Shown here piece after piece: positions 1 through 14,200 of a DNA stretch of 64,000 nucleotides. The notes beneath the pieces were generated by a model that saw only the letters and a list, made by a program, of their open reading frames with translations, searched no databases and was not told where the DNA came from. The translations under genes and the position numbers were made by a program. This stretch comes from Tiliqua scincoides. Its lineage: Eukaryota; Chordata; Lepidosauria; Squamata; Scincidae. Every line of letters begins with the position of its first letter. The stretch's first letter is position 1. The stretch covers positions 23,786,284 to 23,850,283 of the forward strand of contig NC_089830.1 in NCBI RefSeq assembly GCF_035046505.1. Direction: 5' to 3'.

Positions 1-3000
1 TGTGCAGGCTCTGGGCGCTCATGGAGAGTCCTGCCCGACTGCCCCTGACACTGCAATAGTGCCTTCAGTGAGGGGTCTGCCTCTGTTGCTCATACCTGCC
101 GCCACCTCAGAGAGGCGCGGACCAGGCAGCGTCAGCCCCAGCTGCTGAGGTAAAAAATGGCACCCACTGAGGTAAAAGCAGACCTGATGCTTGTGAGCAC
201 AACGCAGGCTCTGGGCGCTCATGGAGAGCCCTGCCCGACCGCCCCTGACACTGCAATAATGCCTTCACTGAGGGGTCTGCCTCTGTTCCTCAAACCTGCC
301 GCCACCTCAAAGAGGCGCGGACCAGGCACCATCAGCCCCAGCTGCTGAGGTAAAAAATGGCACCCACTGAGGTAAAAGCAGACCTGATGCTTGTGAGCGT
401 TGTGCAGGCTGTGGGCGCTCAGGGAGAGTCCTGCCCGACTGCCCCTGACACTGCAATAGTTCCTTCACTGAGGGGTCTGCCTCTGTTGCTCAAACCTGCT
501 GCCACCTCAGAGAGGCTGGCATCAGGCACCGTCAGCCCCAGCTGCTGAGGTAAAAAATGGCGCCCCCTGAGGTAAAAGCAGACCTGATGCTTTTGAGCAC
601 TGTGCAGGCTCTGGGCGCTCATGGAGAGTCCTGCCCGACTGCCCCTGACACTGCAATAGTGCCTTCACTGAGGGGTCTGCCTCTGTTCCTCAAACCTGCC
701 GCCACCTCAGAGGCGCGGACCAGGCAGCGTCAGCCCCAGCTGCTGAGGTAAAAAATGGCGCCCACTGAGGTAAAAGCAGATCTGATGCTTGTGAGAGTTG
801 GGCAGGCTCTGGGCACTCAGGGAGAGTCCTGCCCGACTGCCCCTGACACTGCAATAGTGCCTTCACTGAGGGGTCTGCCTCTGTTCCTCAAACCTGCCGC
901 CACCTCAGAGGCGCGGACCAGGCAGCGTCAGCCCCAGCTGCTGAGGTAAAAAATGGTGCCCACTGAGGTAAAAGCAGACCTGATGCTTGTGAGAGTTGGG
1001 CAGGCTCTGGGCACTCAGGGAGAGTCCTGCCCGACTGCCCCTGACACTGCAATAGTGCATTCACTGAGGGGTCTGCCTCTGTTGCTCAAACCTGCTGCCA
1101 CCTCAGAGAGGCGCGGACCAGGCAGCGTCAGCCCCAGCTGCTGAGGTAAAAAATGGCGCCCCCTGAGGTAAAAGCAGACCTGATGCTTGTGAGAGTTGGG
1201 CAGGCTCTGGGCACTCAGGGAGAGTCCTGCCCGACTGCCCCTGACACTGCAATAGTGCCTTCACTGAGGGGTCTGCCTCTGTTGCTCAAACCTGCTGCCA
1301 CCTCAGAGAGGCGCGGACCAGGCAGTGTCAGCCCCAGCTGCTGAGGTAAAAAATGGCGCCCCCTGAGGTAAAAGCAGACCTGATGCTTGTGAGCGTTGTG
1401 CAGGCTCTGGGCGCTCATGGAGAGTCCTGCCCGACTGCCCCTGACACTGCAATAGTGCCTTCACTGAGGGGTCTGCCTCTGTTCCTCAAACCTGCCGCCA
1501 CCTCAGAGGCGCAGACCAGGCAGCGTCAGCCCCAGCTGCTGAGGTAAAAAATGGTGCCCACTGAGGTAAAAGCAGACCTGATGCTTGTGAGAGTTGGGCA
1601 GGCTCTGGGCACTCAGGGAGAGTCCTGCCCGACTGCCCCTGACACTGCAATAGTGCCTTCACTGAGGGGTCTGCCTCTGTTCCTCAAACCTGCCGCCACC
1701 TCAGAGGCGCGGACCAGGCAGCGTCAGCCCCAGCTGCTGAGGTAAAAAATGGTGCCCACTGAGGTAAAAGCAGACCTGATGCTTGTGAGAGTTGGGCAGG
1801 CTCTGGGCACTCAGGGAGAGTCCTGCCCGACTGCCCCTGACACTGCAATAGTGCCTTCACTGAGGGGTCTGCCTCTGTTGCTCAAACCTGCTGCCACCTC
1901 AGAGAGGCGCGGACCAGGCAGCGTCAGCCCCAGCTGCTGAGGTAAAAAATGGCGCCCCGTGAGGTAAAAGCAGACCTGATGCTTGTGAGCGTTGTGCAGG
2001 CTCTGGGCGCTCATGGAGAGTCCTGCCCGACTGCCCCTGACACTGCAATAGTGCCTTCACTGAGGGGTCTGCCTCTGTTGCTCAAACCTGCCGCCACCTC
2101 AGAGAGGCGCGGACCAGGCAGCATCAGCCCCAGCTGCTGAGGTAAAAAATGGCGCCCACTGAGGTAAAAGCAGACCTGATGCTTGTGAGCGTTGTGCATG
2201 CTCTGGGCGCTCATGGAGAGTCCTGCCCGACTGCCCCTGACACTGCAATAGTGCCTTCACTGAGGGGTCTGGCTCTGTTCCTCAAACCTGCCGCCACCTC
2301 AAAGAGGCGCGGACCAGGTACCGTCAGCCCCAGCTGCTGAGGTAAAAAATGGCACCCACTGAGGTAAAAGCAGACCTGATGCTTGTGAGCATTGTGCAGG
2401 CTCTGGGCGCTCATGGAGAGTCCTGCCCGACTGCCCCTGAAACTGCAATAGTGCCTTCAGTGAGGGGTCTGCCTCTGTTCCTCAAACCTGCCGCCACCTC
2501 AGAGAGGCGCGGACCAGGCAGCGTCAGCCCCAGCTGCTGAGGTAAAAAATGGCGCCCACTGAGGTAAAAGCAGACCTGATGCTTGTGAGCACAACGCAGG
2601 CTCTGGGCGCTCATGGAGAGTCCTGCCCGACCGCCCCTGACACTGCAATAGTGCCTTCACTGAGGGGTCTGCCTCTGTTCCTCAAACCTGCCGCCACCTC
2701 AGAGAGGCGCGGACCAGGCACCATCAGCCCCAGCTGCTGAGGTAAAAAATGGCACCCACTGAGGTAAAAGCAGACCTGATGCTTGTGAGCGTTGTGCAGG
2801 CTCTGGGCGCTCATGGAGAGTCCTGCCCGACTGCCCCTGAAACTGCAATAGTGCCTTCAGTGAGGGGTCTGCCTCTGTTCCTCAAACCTGCCGCCACCTC
2901 AGAGAGGCGCGGACCAGGCAGCGTCAGCCCCAGCTGCTGAGGTAAAAAATGGCGCCCACTGAGGTAAAAGCAGACCTGATGCTTGTGAGCGTTGTGCAGG

Positions 3001-6000
3001 CTCTGGGCGCTCATGGAGAGTCCTGCCCGACTGCCCCTGACACTGCAATAGTGCCTTCACTGAGGGGTCTGCCTCTGTTCCTCAAACCTGCCGCCACCTC
3101 AGAGAGGCGCGGACCAGGCACCATCAGCCCCAGCTGCTGAGGTAAAAAATGGCACCCACTGAGGTAAAAGCAGACCTGATGCTTGTGAGCGTTGTGCAGG
3201 CTCTGGGCGCTCAGGGAGAGTCCTGCCCGACTGCCCCTGACACTGCAATAGTGCCTTCACTGAGGGGTCTGCCTCTGTTGCTCAAACCTGCTGCCACCTC
3301 AGAGAGGCAGGCATCAGGCACCGTCAGCCCCAGCTGCTGAGGTAAAAAATGGCGACCCCTGAGGTAAAAGCAGACCTGATGCTTTTGAGCACTGTGCAGG
3401 CTCTGGGCGCTCATGGAGAGTCCTGCCCGACTGCCCCTGACACTGCAATAGTGCCTTCACTGAGGGGTCTGCCTCTGTTCCTCAAACCTGCCGCCACCTC
3501 AGAGGCGCGGACCAGGCAGCGTCAGCCCCAGCTGCTGAGGTAAAAAATGGTGCCCACTGAGGTAAAAGCAGACCTGATGCTTGTGAGAGTTGGGCAGGCT
3601 CTGGGCACTCAGGGAGAGTCCTGCCCGACTGCCCCTGACACTGCAATAGTGCATTCAGTGAGGGGTCTGCCTCTGTTGCTCAAACCTGCTGCCACCTCAG
3701 AGAGGCGCGGACCAGGCAGCGTCAGCCCCAGCTGCTGAGGTAAAAAATGGCGCCCCCTGAGGTAAAAGCAGACCTGATGCTTGTGAGAGTTGGGCAGGCT
3801 CTGGGCACTCAGGGAGAGTCCTGCCCGACTGCCCCTCACACTGCAATAGTGCCTTCACTGAGGGGTCTGCCTCTGTTGCTCAAACCTGCTGCCACCTCAG
3901 AGAGGCGCGGACCAGGCAGTGTCAGCCCCAGCTGCTGAGGTAAAAAATGGCGCCCCCTGAGGTAAAAGCAGACCTGATGCTTGTGAGCGTTGTGCAGGCT
4001 CTGGGCGCTCATGGAGAGTCCTGCCCGACTGCCCCTGACACTGCAATAGTGCCTTCACTGAGGGGTCTGCCTCTGTTCCTCAAACCTGCCGCCACCTCAG
4101 AGGCGCGGACCAGGCAGCGTCAGCCCCAGCTGCTGAGGTAAAAAATGGTGCCCACTGAGGTAAAAGCAGACCTGATGCTTGTGAGAGTTGGGCAGGCTCT
4201 GGGCACTCAGGGAGAGTCCTGCCCGACTGCCCCTGACACTGCAATAGTGCCTTCACTGAGGGGTCTGCCTCTGTTGCTCAAACCTGCCGCCACCTCAGAG
4301 AGGCGCGGACCAGGCAGCGTCAGCCCCCGCTGCTGAGGTAAAAAATGGCACCCACTGAGGTAAAAGCAGACCTGATCCTTGTTAGCGTTGTGCAGGCTCT
4401 GGGCGCTCATGGAGAGTCCTGCCCGACTGCCCCTGAAACTGCAATAGTGCCTTCACTGAGGGGTCTGCCTCTGTTCCTCAAACCTGCCGCCACCTCAGAG
4501 AGGCGCGGACCAGGCACCGTCAGCCCCAGCTGCTGAGGTAAAAAATGGCGCCCACTGAGGTAAAAGCAGACCTGATGCTTGTGAGCGTTGTGCAGGCTCT
4601 GGGCGCTCATGGAGAGTCCTGCCCGACTGCCCCTGAAACTGCAATAGTGCCTTCAGTGAGGGGTCTGCCTCTTTTCCTCAAACCTGCTGCCACCTCAGAG
4701 AGGCGCGGACCAGGCAGCGTCAGCCCCAGCTGCTGAGGTAAAAAATGGCGCCCACTGAGGTAAAAGCAGACCTGATGCTTGTGAGCACAACGCAGGCTCT
4801 GGGCGCTCATGGAGAGTCCTGCCCGACTGCCCCTGACACTGCAATAGTGCCTTCACTGAGGGGTCTGCCTCTGTTCCTCAAACCTGCCGCCACCTCAAAG
4901 AGGCTCGGACCAGGCACCATCAGCCCCTGCTGCTGAGGTAAAAAATGGCACCCACTGAGGTAAAAGCAGACCTGATGCTTGTGAGCGTTGTGCAGGCTCT
5001 GGGCGCTCAGGGAGAGTCCTGCCCGACTGCCCCTGACACTGCAATAGTGCCTTCACTGAGGGGTCTGCCTCTGTTGCTCAAACCTGCTGCCACCTCAGAG
5101 AGGCAGGCATCAGGCACCGTCAGCCCCAGCTGCTGAGGTAAAAAATGGCGCCCCCTGAGGTAAAAGCAGACCTGATGCTTTTGAGCATTGTGCAGGCTCT
5201 GGGCGCTCATGGAGAGTCCTGCCCGACTGCCCCTGACACTGCAATAGTGCCTTCACTGAGGGGTCTGCCTCTGTTCCTCAAACCTGCCGCCACCTCAGAG
5301 GCGCAGACCAGGCAGCGTCAGCCCCAGCTGCTGAGGTAAAAAATGGTGCCCACTGAGGTAAAAGCAGACCTGATGCTTGTGAGAGTTGGGCAGGCTCTGG
5401 GCACTCAGGGAGAGTCCTGCCCGACTGCCCCTGACACTGCAATAGTGCCTTCACTGAGGGGTCTGCCTCTGTTGCTCAAACCTGCTGCCACCTCAGAGAG
5501 GCGCGGACCAGGCAGCGTCAGCCCCAGCTGCTGAGGTAAAAAATGGCGCCCCCTGAGGTAAAAGCAGACCTGATGCTTGTGAGAGTTGGGCAGGCTCTGG
5601 GCACTCAGGGAGAATCCTGCCCGACTGCCCCTGACACTGCAATAGTGCCTTCACTGAGGGGTCTGCCTCTGTTGCTCAAACCTGCTGCCACCTCAGAGAG
5701 GCGCGGACCAGGCAGCGTCAGCCCCAGCTGCTGAGGTAAAAAATGGCGCCCCCTGAGGTAAAAGCAGACCTGATGCTTGTGAGCGTTGTGCAGGCTCTGG
5801 GCGCTCATGGAGAGTCCTGCCCGACTGCCCCTGATACTGCAATAGTGCCTTCACTGAGGGGTCTGCCTCTGTTCCTCAAACCTGCCGCCACCTCAGAGGC
5901 GCGGACCAGGCAGCGTCAGCCCCAGCTGCTGAGGTAAAAAATGGTGCCCACTGAGGTAAAAGCAGACCTGATGCTTGTGAGAGTTGGGCAGGCTCTGGGC

Positions 6001-9000
6001 ACTCAGGGAGAGTCCTGCCCGACTGCCCCTGACACTGCAATAGTGCCTTCACTGAGGGGTCTGCCTCTGTTGCTCAAACCTGCCGCCACCTCAGAGAGGC
6101 GCGGACCAGGCAGCGTCAGCCCCAGCTGCTGAGGTAAAAAATGGCGCCCCGTGAGGTAAAAGCAGACCTGATGCTTTTGAGCGTTGTGCAGGCTCTGGGC
6201 GCTCATGGAGAGTCCTGCCCGACTGCCCCTGACACTGCAATAGTGCCTTCACTGAGGGGTCTGCCTCTGTTCCTCAAACCTGTCGCCACCTCAGAGAGGC
6301 GCGGACCAGGCACCGTCAGCCCCAGCTGCTGAGGTAAAAAATGGCGCCCCCTGAGGTAAAAGCAGACCTGATGCTTGTGAGCGTTGTGCAGGCTCTGGGC
6401 GCTCATGGAGAGTCCTGCCCGACTGCCCCTGACACTGCAATAGTGCCTTCACTGAGGGGTCTGGCTCTGTTCCTCAAACCTGCCGCCACCTCAAAGAGGC
6501 GCGGACCAGGTTCCGTCAGCCCCAGCTGCTGAGGTAAAAAATGGCACCCACTTAGGTAAAAGCAGACCTGATGCTTGTGAGCGTTGTGCAGGCTCTGGGC
6601 GCTCATGGAGAGTCCTGCCCGACTGCCCCTGAAACTGCAATAGTGCCTTCAGTGAGGGGTCTGCCTCTGTTCCTCAAACCTGCCGCCACCTCAGAGAGGC
6701 GCGGACCAGGCAGCGTCAGCCCCAGCTGCTGAGGTAAAAAATGGCGCCCACTGAGGTAAAAGCAGACCTGATGCTTGTGAGCACAACGCAGGCTCTGGGC
6801 GCTCATGGAGAGTCCTGCCCGACTGCCCCTGACACTGCAATAGTGCCTTCACTGATGGGTCTGCCTCTGTTCCTCAAACCTGCCGCCACCTCAAAGAGGC
6901 TCGGACCAGGCACCATCAGCCCCAGCTGCTGAGGTAAAAAATGGCACCCACTGAGGTAAAAGCAGACCTGATGCTTGTGAGCGTTGTGCAGGCTCTGGGC
7001 GCTCAGGGAGAGTCCTGCTCGACTGCCCCTGACACTGCAATAGTGCCTTCACTGAGGGGTCTGCCTCTGTTGCTCAAACCTGCTGCCACCTCAGAGAGGC
7101 AGGCATCAGGCACCGTCAGCCCCAGCTGCTGAGGTAAAAAATGGCGCCCCCTGAGGTAAAAGCAGACCTGATGCTTTTGAGCATTGTGCAGGCTCTGGGC
7201 GCTCATGGAGAGTCCTGCCCGACTGCCCCTGACACTGCAATAGTGCCTTCACTGAGGGGTCTGCCTCTGTTCCTCAAACCTGCCGCCACCTCAGAGGCGC
7301 AGACCAGGCAGCGTCAGCCCCAGCTGCTGAGGTAAAAAATGGTGCCCACTGAGGTAAAAGCAGACCTGATGCTTGTGAGAGTTGGGCAGGCTCTGGGCAC
7401 TCAGGGAGAGTCCTGCCCGACTGCCCCTGACACTGCAATAGTGCCTTCACTGAGGGGTCTGCCTCTGTTCCTCAAACCTGCTGCCACCTCAGAGAGGCGC
7501 GGACCAGGCAGCGTCAGCCCCAGCTGCTGAGGTAAAAAATGGCGCCCCCTGAGGTAAAAGCAGACCTGATGCTTGTGAGAGTTGGGCAGGCTCTGGGCAC
7601 TCAGGGAGAGTCCTGCCCGACTGCCCCTGACACTGCAATAGTGCCTTCACTGAGGGGTCTGCTTCTGTTGCTCAAACCTGCTGCCACCTCAGAGAGGCGC
7701 GGACCAGGCAGTGTCAGCCCCAGCTGCTGAGGTAAAAAATGGCGCCCCCTGAGGTAAAAGCAGACCTGATGCTTGTGAGCGTTGTGCAGGCTCTGGGCGC
7801 TCATGGAGAGTCCTGCCCGACTGCCCCTGACACTGCAATAGTGCCTTCACTGAGGGGTCTGCCTCTGTTCCTCAAACCTGCCGCCACCTCAGAGAGGCGC
7901 GGACCAGGCACCGTCAGCCCCAGCTGCTGAGGTAAAAAATGGCGCCCCCTGAGGTAAAAGCAGACCTGATGCTTGTGAGCGTTGTGCAGGCTCTGGGCGC
8001 TCATGGAGAGTCCTGCCCGACTGCCCCTGACACTGCAATAGTGCCTTCACTGAGGGGTCTGCCTCTGTTCCTCAAACCTGCCGCCACCTCAGAGAGGCGC
8101 GGACCAGGCACCGTCAGCCCCAGCTGCTGAGGTAAAAAATGGCGCCCCCTGAGGTAAAAGCAGACCTGATGCTTGTGAGCGTTGTGCAGGCTCTGGGCGC
8201 TCATGGAGAGTCCTGCCCGACTGCCCCTGACACTGCAATAGTGCCTTCACTGAGGGGTCTGCCTCTGTTCCTCAAACCTGCCGCCACCTCAGAGGCGCAG
8301 ACCAGGCAGCGTCAGCCCCAGCTGCTGAGGTAAAAAATGGTGCCCACTGAGGTAAAAGCAGACCTGATGCTTGTGAGAGTTGGGCAGGCTCTGGGCACTC
8401 AGGGAGAGTCCTGCCCGACTGCCCCTGACACTGCAATAGTGCCTTCACTGAGGGGTCTGCCTCTGTTGCTCAAACCTGCTGCCACCTCAGAGAGGCGCGG
8501 ACCAGGCAGCGTCAGCCCCAGCTGCTGAGGTAAAAAATGGCGCCCCCTGAGGTAAAAGCAGACCTGATGCTTGTGAGAGTTGGGCAGGCTCTGGGCACTC
8601 AGGGAGAATCCTGCCCGACTGCCCCTGACACTGCAATAGTGCCTTCACTGAGGGGTCTGCCTCTGTTGCTCAAACCTGCTGCCACCTCAGAGAGGCGCGG
8701 ACCAGGCAGCGTCAGCCCCAGCTGCTGAGGTAAAAAATGGCGCCCCCTGAGGTAAAAGCAGACCTGATGCTTGTGAGCGTTGTGCAGGCTCTGGGCGCTC
8801 ATGGAGAGTCCTGCCCGACTGCCCCTGATACTGCAATAGTGCCTTCACTGAGGGGTCTGCCTCTGTTCCTCAAACCTGCCGCCACCTCAGAGGCGCGGAC
8901 CAGGCAGCGTCAGCCCCAGCTGCTGAGGTAAAAAATGGTGCCCACTGAGGTAAAAGCAGACCTGATGCTTGTGAGAGTTGGGCAGGCTCTGGGCACTCAG

Positions 9001-10950
9001 GGAGAGTCCTGCCCGACTGCCCCTGACACTGCAATAGTGCCTTCACTGAGGGGTCTGCCTCTGTTGCTCAAACCTGCCGCCACCTCAGAGAGGCGCGGAC
9101 CAGGCAGCGTCAGCCCCAGCTGCTGAGGTAAAAAATGGCGCCCCGTGAGGTAAAAGCAGACCTGATGCTTTTGAGCGTTGTGCAGGCTCTGGGCGCTCAT
9201 GGAGAGTCCTGCCCGACTGCCCCTGACACTGCAATAGTGCCTTCACTGAGGGGTCTGCCTCTGTTCCTCAAACCTGTCGCCACCTCAGAGAGGCGCGGAC
9301 CAGGCACCGTCAGCCCCAGCTGCTGAGGTAAAAAATGGCGCCCCCTGAGGTAAAAGCAGACCTGATGCTTGTGAGCGTTGTGCAGGCTCTGGGCGCTCAT
9401 GGAGATTCCTGCCCGACTGCCCCTGACACTGCAATAGTGCCTTCACTGAGGGGTCTGGCTCTGTTCCTCAAACCTGCCGCCACCTCAAAGAGGCGCGGAC
9501 CAGGTTCCGTCAGCCCCAGCTGCTGAGGTAAAAAATGGCACCCACTTAGGTAAAAGCAGACCTGATGCTTGTGAGCGTTGTGCAGGCTCTGGGCGCTCAT
9601 GGAGAGTCCTGCCCGACTGCCCCTGAAACTGCAATAGTGCCTTCAGTGAGGGGTCTGCCTCTGTTCCTCAAACCTGCCGCCACCTCAGAGAGGCGCGGAC
9701 CAGGCAGCGTCAGCCCCAGCTGCTGAGGTAAAAAATGGCGCCCACTGAGGTAAAAGCAGACCTGATGCTTGTGAGCACAACGCAGGCTCTGGGCGCTCAT
9801 GGAGAGTCCTGCCCGACTGCCCCTGACACTGCAATAGTGCCTTCACTGATGGGTCTGCCTCTGTTCCTCAAACCTGCCGCCACCTCAAAGAGGCTCGGAC
9901 CAGGCACCATCAGCCCCAGCTGCTGAGGTAAAAAATGGCACCCACTGAGGTAAAAGCAGACCTGATGCTTGTGAGCGTTGTGCAGGCTCTGGGCGCTCAG
10001 GGAGAGTCCTGCCCGACTGCCCCTGACACTGCAATAGTGCCTTCACTGAGGGGTCTGCCTCTGTTCCTCAAACCTGCCGCCACCTCAGAGGCGCAGACCA
10101 GGCAGCGTCAGCCCCAGCTGCTGAGGTAAAAAATGGTGCCCACTGAGGTAAAAGCAGACCTGATGCTTGTGAGAGTTGGGCAGGCTCTGGGCACTCAGGG
10201 AGAGTCCTGCCCGACTGCCCCTGACACTGCAATAGTGCCTTCACTGAGGGGTCTGCCTCTGTTCCTCAAACCTGCTGCCACCTCAGAGAGGCGCGGACCA
10301 GGCAGCGTCAGCCCCAGCTGCTGAGGTAAAAAATGGCGCCCCCTGAGGTAAAAGCAGACCTGATGCTTGTGAGAGTTGGGCAGGCTCTGGGCACTCAGGG
10401 AGAGTCCTGCCCGACTGCCCCTGACACTGCAATAGTGCCTTCACTGAGGGGTCTGCCTCTGTTGCTCAAACCTGCTGCCACCTCAGAGAGGCGCGGACCA
10501 GGCAGTGTCAGCCCCAGCTGCTGAGGTAAAAAATGGCGCCCCCTGAGGTAAAAGCAGACCTGATGCTTGTGAGCGTTGTGCAGGCTCTGGGCGCTCATGG
10601 AGAGTCCTGCCCGACTGCCCCTGACACTGCAATAGTGCCTTCACTGAGGGGTCTGCCTCTGTTCCTCAAACCTGCCGCCACCTCAGAGAGGCGCGGACCA
10701 GGCACCGTCAGCCCCAGCTGCTGAGGTAAAAAATGGCGCCCCCTGAGGTAAAAGCAGACCTGATGCTTGTGAGCGTTGTGCAGGCTCTGGGCGCTCATGG
10801 AGAGTCCTGCCCGACTGCCCCTGACACTGCAATAGTGCCTTCACTGAGGGGTCTGCCTCTGTTCCTCAAACCTGCCGCCACCTCAGAGAGGCGCAGACCA
10901 GGCAGCGTCAGCCCCAGCTGCTGAGGTAAAAAATGGCGCCCACTGAGGTA
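1..10950. repeat. Satellite array, about 55 units of 200/198 bp
   Basis: A head-to-tail satellite runs from the window edge. Taking the start of the phrase 'ATGG(C/T)(A/G)CCC' in each unit (157, 357, 557, 755 ... 10,933) gives 54 intervals: 42 of 200 bp and 12 of 198 bp. The short form lacks two bases in the 'CAGAGAGGCGC' stretch. Units are about 90-98% alike by eye. Each unit contains GAGGTAAA twice. Unit types recur in blocks, so the array has higher-order structure. Each unit is open for 60-odd codons on both strands, but the two unit lengths break the frame between units and no conserved coding pattern is visible, so I treat it as non-coding. The left end lies outside the window. Confidence 0.97.
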
Positions 10951-11210
10951 GTAGTAGTAGTAAATCTTTATTATGGTCATAAGACCAGCCACATATAGAA
11001 TGTCAAAATATATAAGCATATATATAAATATACAAAGATATGCAATATATAATGATTAGGTTTAAAACAATAAAACAATTTATCATTATGTTCAAAACAG
11101 TTCTAAAATACCCAGCAGCAACTTCCAGCCATCTCCCCAGAAACAATTCCATTCTATCTAGCAGACTATACTCTAACTACAGAGGTTCATCCATATTTAA
11201 AATCCATTTC

Positions 11211-14200
11211 CTAATACCCATTGCAGCAGTAAAAAAATTTAGCGACACTGTATGTAAACATCGGATTGGAATCAGATAATAATACATAGATATATTGTTG
11301 CTCTGTGCATCCGAAAAGTCGCCTAATCAAAGGGGAAATAAGTTCTTCACGTATCTTCTTGTAATAAACACACTGCAACAGAACATGTTCAGTTGTTTCT
11401 ATCTGTTCCATTCCACATGGGCAAAGACGCTCTGCCCAGGGGATCCTTTTATACCTTCCCTCCTGCACAGCTGAGGGTAGTGCATTAAGCCGGGCCAAAG
11501 TAAACGCCCTTCTATGTCTAGGCTGTTCCAGCTGGACAAAATTAGGTGCTATTGCAACCTTATATAATCTATCTTCGCTAAGAAAAAATTCTGGGGCACT
11601 ACTTAAGTCATATTGTCTCTCATTATCCTCAATGCGCTGCTTAATAATTTTCCTTGCCTGTTCCATTCCCATGATTAACAAAATCGATCTAGAGAGCCCC
11701 AACAAAGCAATTTTTTGCTCAATTAACTGGGCCCATTTCGACTTAAAAGTATCTTGCAAAATCAATGGTACAAGACCAGTGGGAAGATAAAGCATTCTTA
11801 GCCAGTACATGAGAGTTACAATCCATATCCTGGCCTCAATTTTAATTTGGCCGGTTTCTAATCTTAGTTTTACGTTGGCAACATCTCTGGGAACTCCCAA
11901 TATTGCTCTCAGGAACTTTGATTGAACACGTTCTAGAGTTATAGTATTAGGAAAGGGGCCCAACTGAGAGCCATATGTTAATTGAGCTACTGCTTTAGCA
12001 TGAAACAATTTTATGGCTGAAGGGATATAATGCCCCCCCCCTTTGTTCTCATAAATTGTAATATTGCAGCAGAACTTCTCTGGGCATTTAAAGCAACATA
12101 ATCACCATGCGTTTTCCTAGAGCCATTAGATTGAAAGACAACCCCTAAATATTTAAATTGATGGATCTGATCAATTCTATGCTGATTAATCAACCATGTT
12201 CGCATTATTGGCCTTTTAGCAAATGACATGATTTTGGTTTTTTGGAAATTGTCAGATCTTCTTGCTCACAGTATAGAAACAACCTTTGCAATGCTCTTCT
12301 AAGCCCAATTGGAGTCCTAGAGATGATCGCTGCGTCATCAGCATACAATAATGTTGTTATGTGTCTTCCTGCAATTTTTGGAGGATGAAAGTTAATATCT
12401 TTTAACTGGTCCACCATAGAGTTAATAAAAAAATTAAACAAAAGTGGAGCCAGAAGACAGCCTTGTTTGACTCCTTTATGAGTTGGGATGGCTTTCGTAA
12501 GATGGCCACGAACACTGCATCTTACCTTAAGTGAGATATTTCTATAGAGAGCCTGAATAAGATAAAGGAGCCGTCTATCAATACTAGAAGCCTCTAGTTT
12601 CCTCCATAATTTGACCCTTGATATTGAGTCAAAGGCTGATTTAAGATCTATAAAAGCTACATGTAGAGAAGTTGCTTTATCAGAGGCATATTTTTCAACA
12701 AGGAATTGTAATATTAGACAATGGTCAATGGTAGAACGTCCCTCTCTAAAGCCTGCCTGCTCTTCTGCAAGTATCTTATCCTCCTCCAGCCAATCTTTAA
12801 ATTTCTCATACAAATGCCTGGTATATAGTTTAGAGATAATATTAAGTAAACTAATGGGCCGGTAGTTTGCAGGGTCATCTCTATTTCCCTTCTTAAATAT
12901 GGGGACTATGATAGCAAATCCCCAGTTTTCTGGAATTCTACCGGTTGTATCAATATGCGTAAATAACGATGCTAAGACCGGAGCCCAGAATTCTAAATTA
13001 TTTTTGACCGCCTCTGGCGGTATCAAGTCTTCTCCAGGAGCTTTTCCCGTCTTCATCTGGGCTATTAGACTATGAATTTCGGAAGTTGACACCGGTGGCC
13101 ATGGTGGAACATCTTCAAGTGTGCTATTCCATCTCAACTGGGCCACATCTGCGTCTTTATATAAGTCTTGAAAATATTCCTCCCATATTCCTAGATGGAT
13201 ATAGCAATCTGGGAGTGTTGGCCCAGAAGTTGGAGAGATTTTTATCATTCGCCAGAAGAGTATCAAGTCTTTAGATTTTGCTGCTTGAATCAGTTTTCCC
13301 CAATTTTCTTTCTGGGCCTCCTTTTTCTTTTGCAGTAGTAACTTTTTATAGGTTTTTTTCTCTCTCAAAAGGGATTGAGCCACTGTCAAATCTGAAGTTA
13401 ATTTATAGGCTTGGTAGATGCTCTGTAAGACTTTTTTTGCAAATACACATTCCTTGTCAAACCATGGCTTTGAATTGGGGTAGTGACATTGATGGGTCGC
13501 TTTTACCTTATCAGTAACAAACTGTTTCAGCTCACAAATCAGCTCCTCATAGATTTCCACCGGATTACTCGAATGCATTATAGACATCCTAATGCTTTGC
13601 ATGATATCAGATGCAAGTAAAGTTTGTAAATTCGAATCCATCTTTGGAGTCCACTTGGCCCGACAGTATGTTCCTCCCTCAGGGAATATCATAAATGGAT
13701 ATTGGTTAACAGTTCTTAAATAAGGAAAAGGGGCTTTCATACTCAGTGAAACAGGAAGATGGTCGCTTTGAAATTTTGATGCTACTTCCAAGTTCTCCAA
13801 TAATGGGATTAAATTTGGCGAGATGATTATATAATCTATTAGGCTCATTCTGGCTCCAGCCAAGTAAGTAAATTCAGCTGGGTAATCATTCCCATATGCA
13901 CCATTTAAAATGTGCAGATTAAGCCTGGTGGTCATTTGATATAACAGGAACCCAGCATAGTTTGCTTTCTTATCTTTAGATTGCCGATTAAATGGGAGTC
14001 CGTTTGAACCTAATGTGGGACGGTATGCTTTATATTGAGAGTATAGGGCTTGATCGTTAGGGCCTATACGAGCGTTAAAATTCCCTCCCAAAATCGCATA
14101 AGTATTGGAGTAATTATGAAGTAACTGTGCTACATAGGCTTCAAACTCTGTCCATATTTCCAGAGTCAGTGATTTCTTCTTTTGTTGGGGTAAATACACA

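Noticed and set aside
19-10924. Dozens of open frames of 60-67 codons on both strands in the satellite
   Set aside because: They repeat with the unit, overlap on opposite strands, lose frame between 200- and 198-bp units and resemble no protein family.
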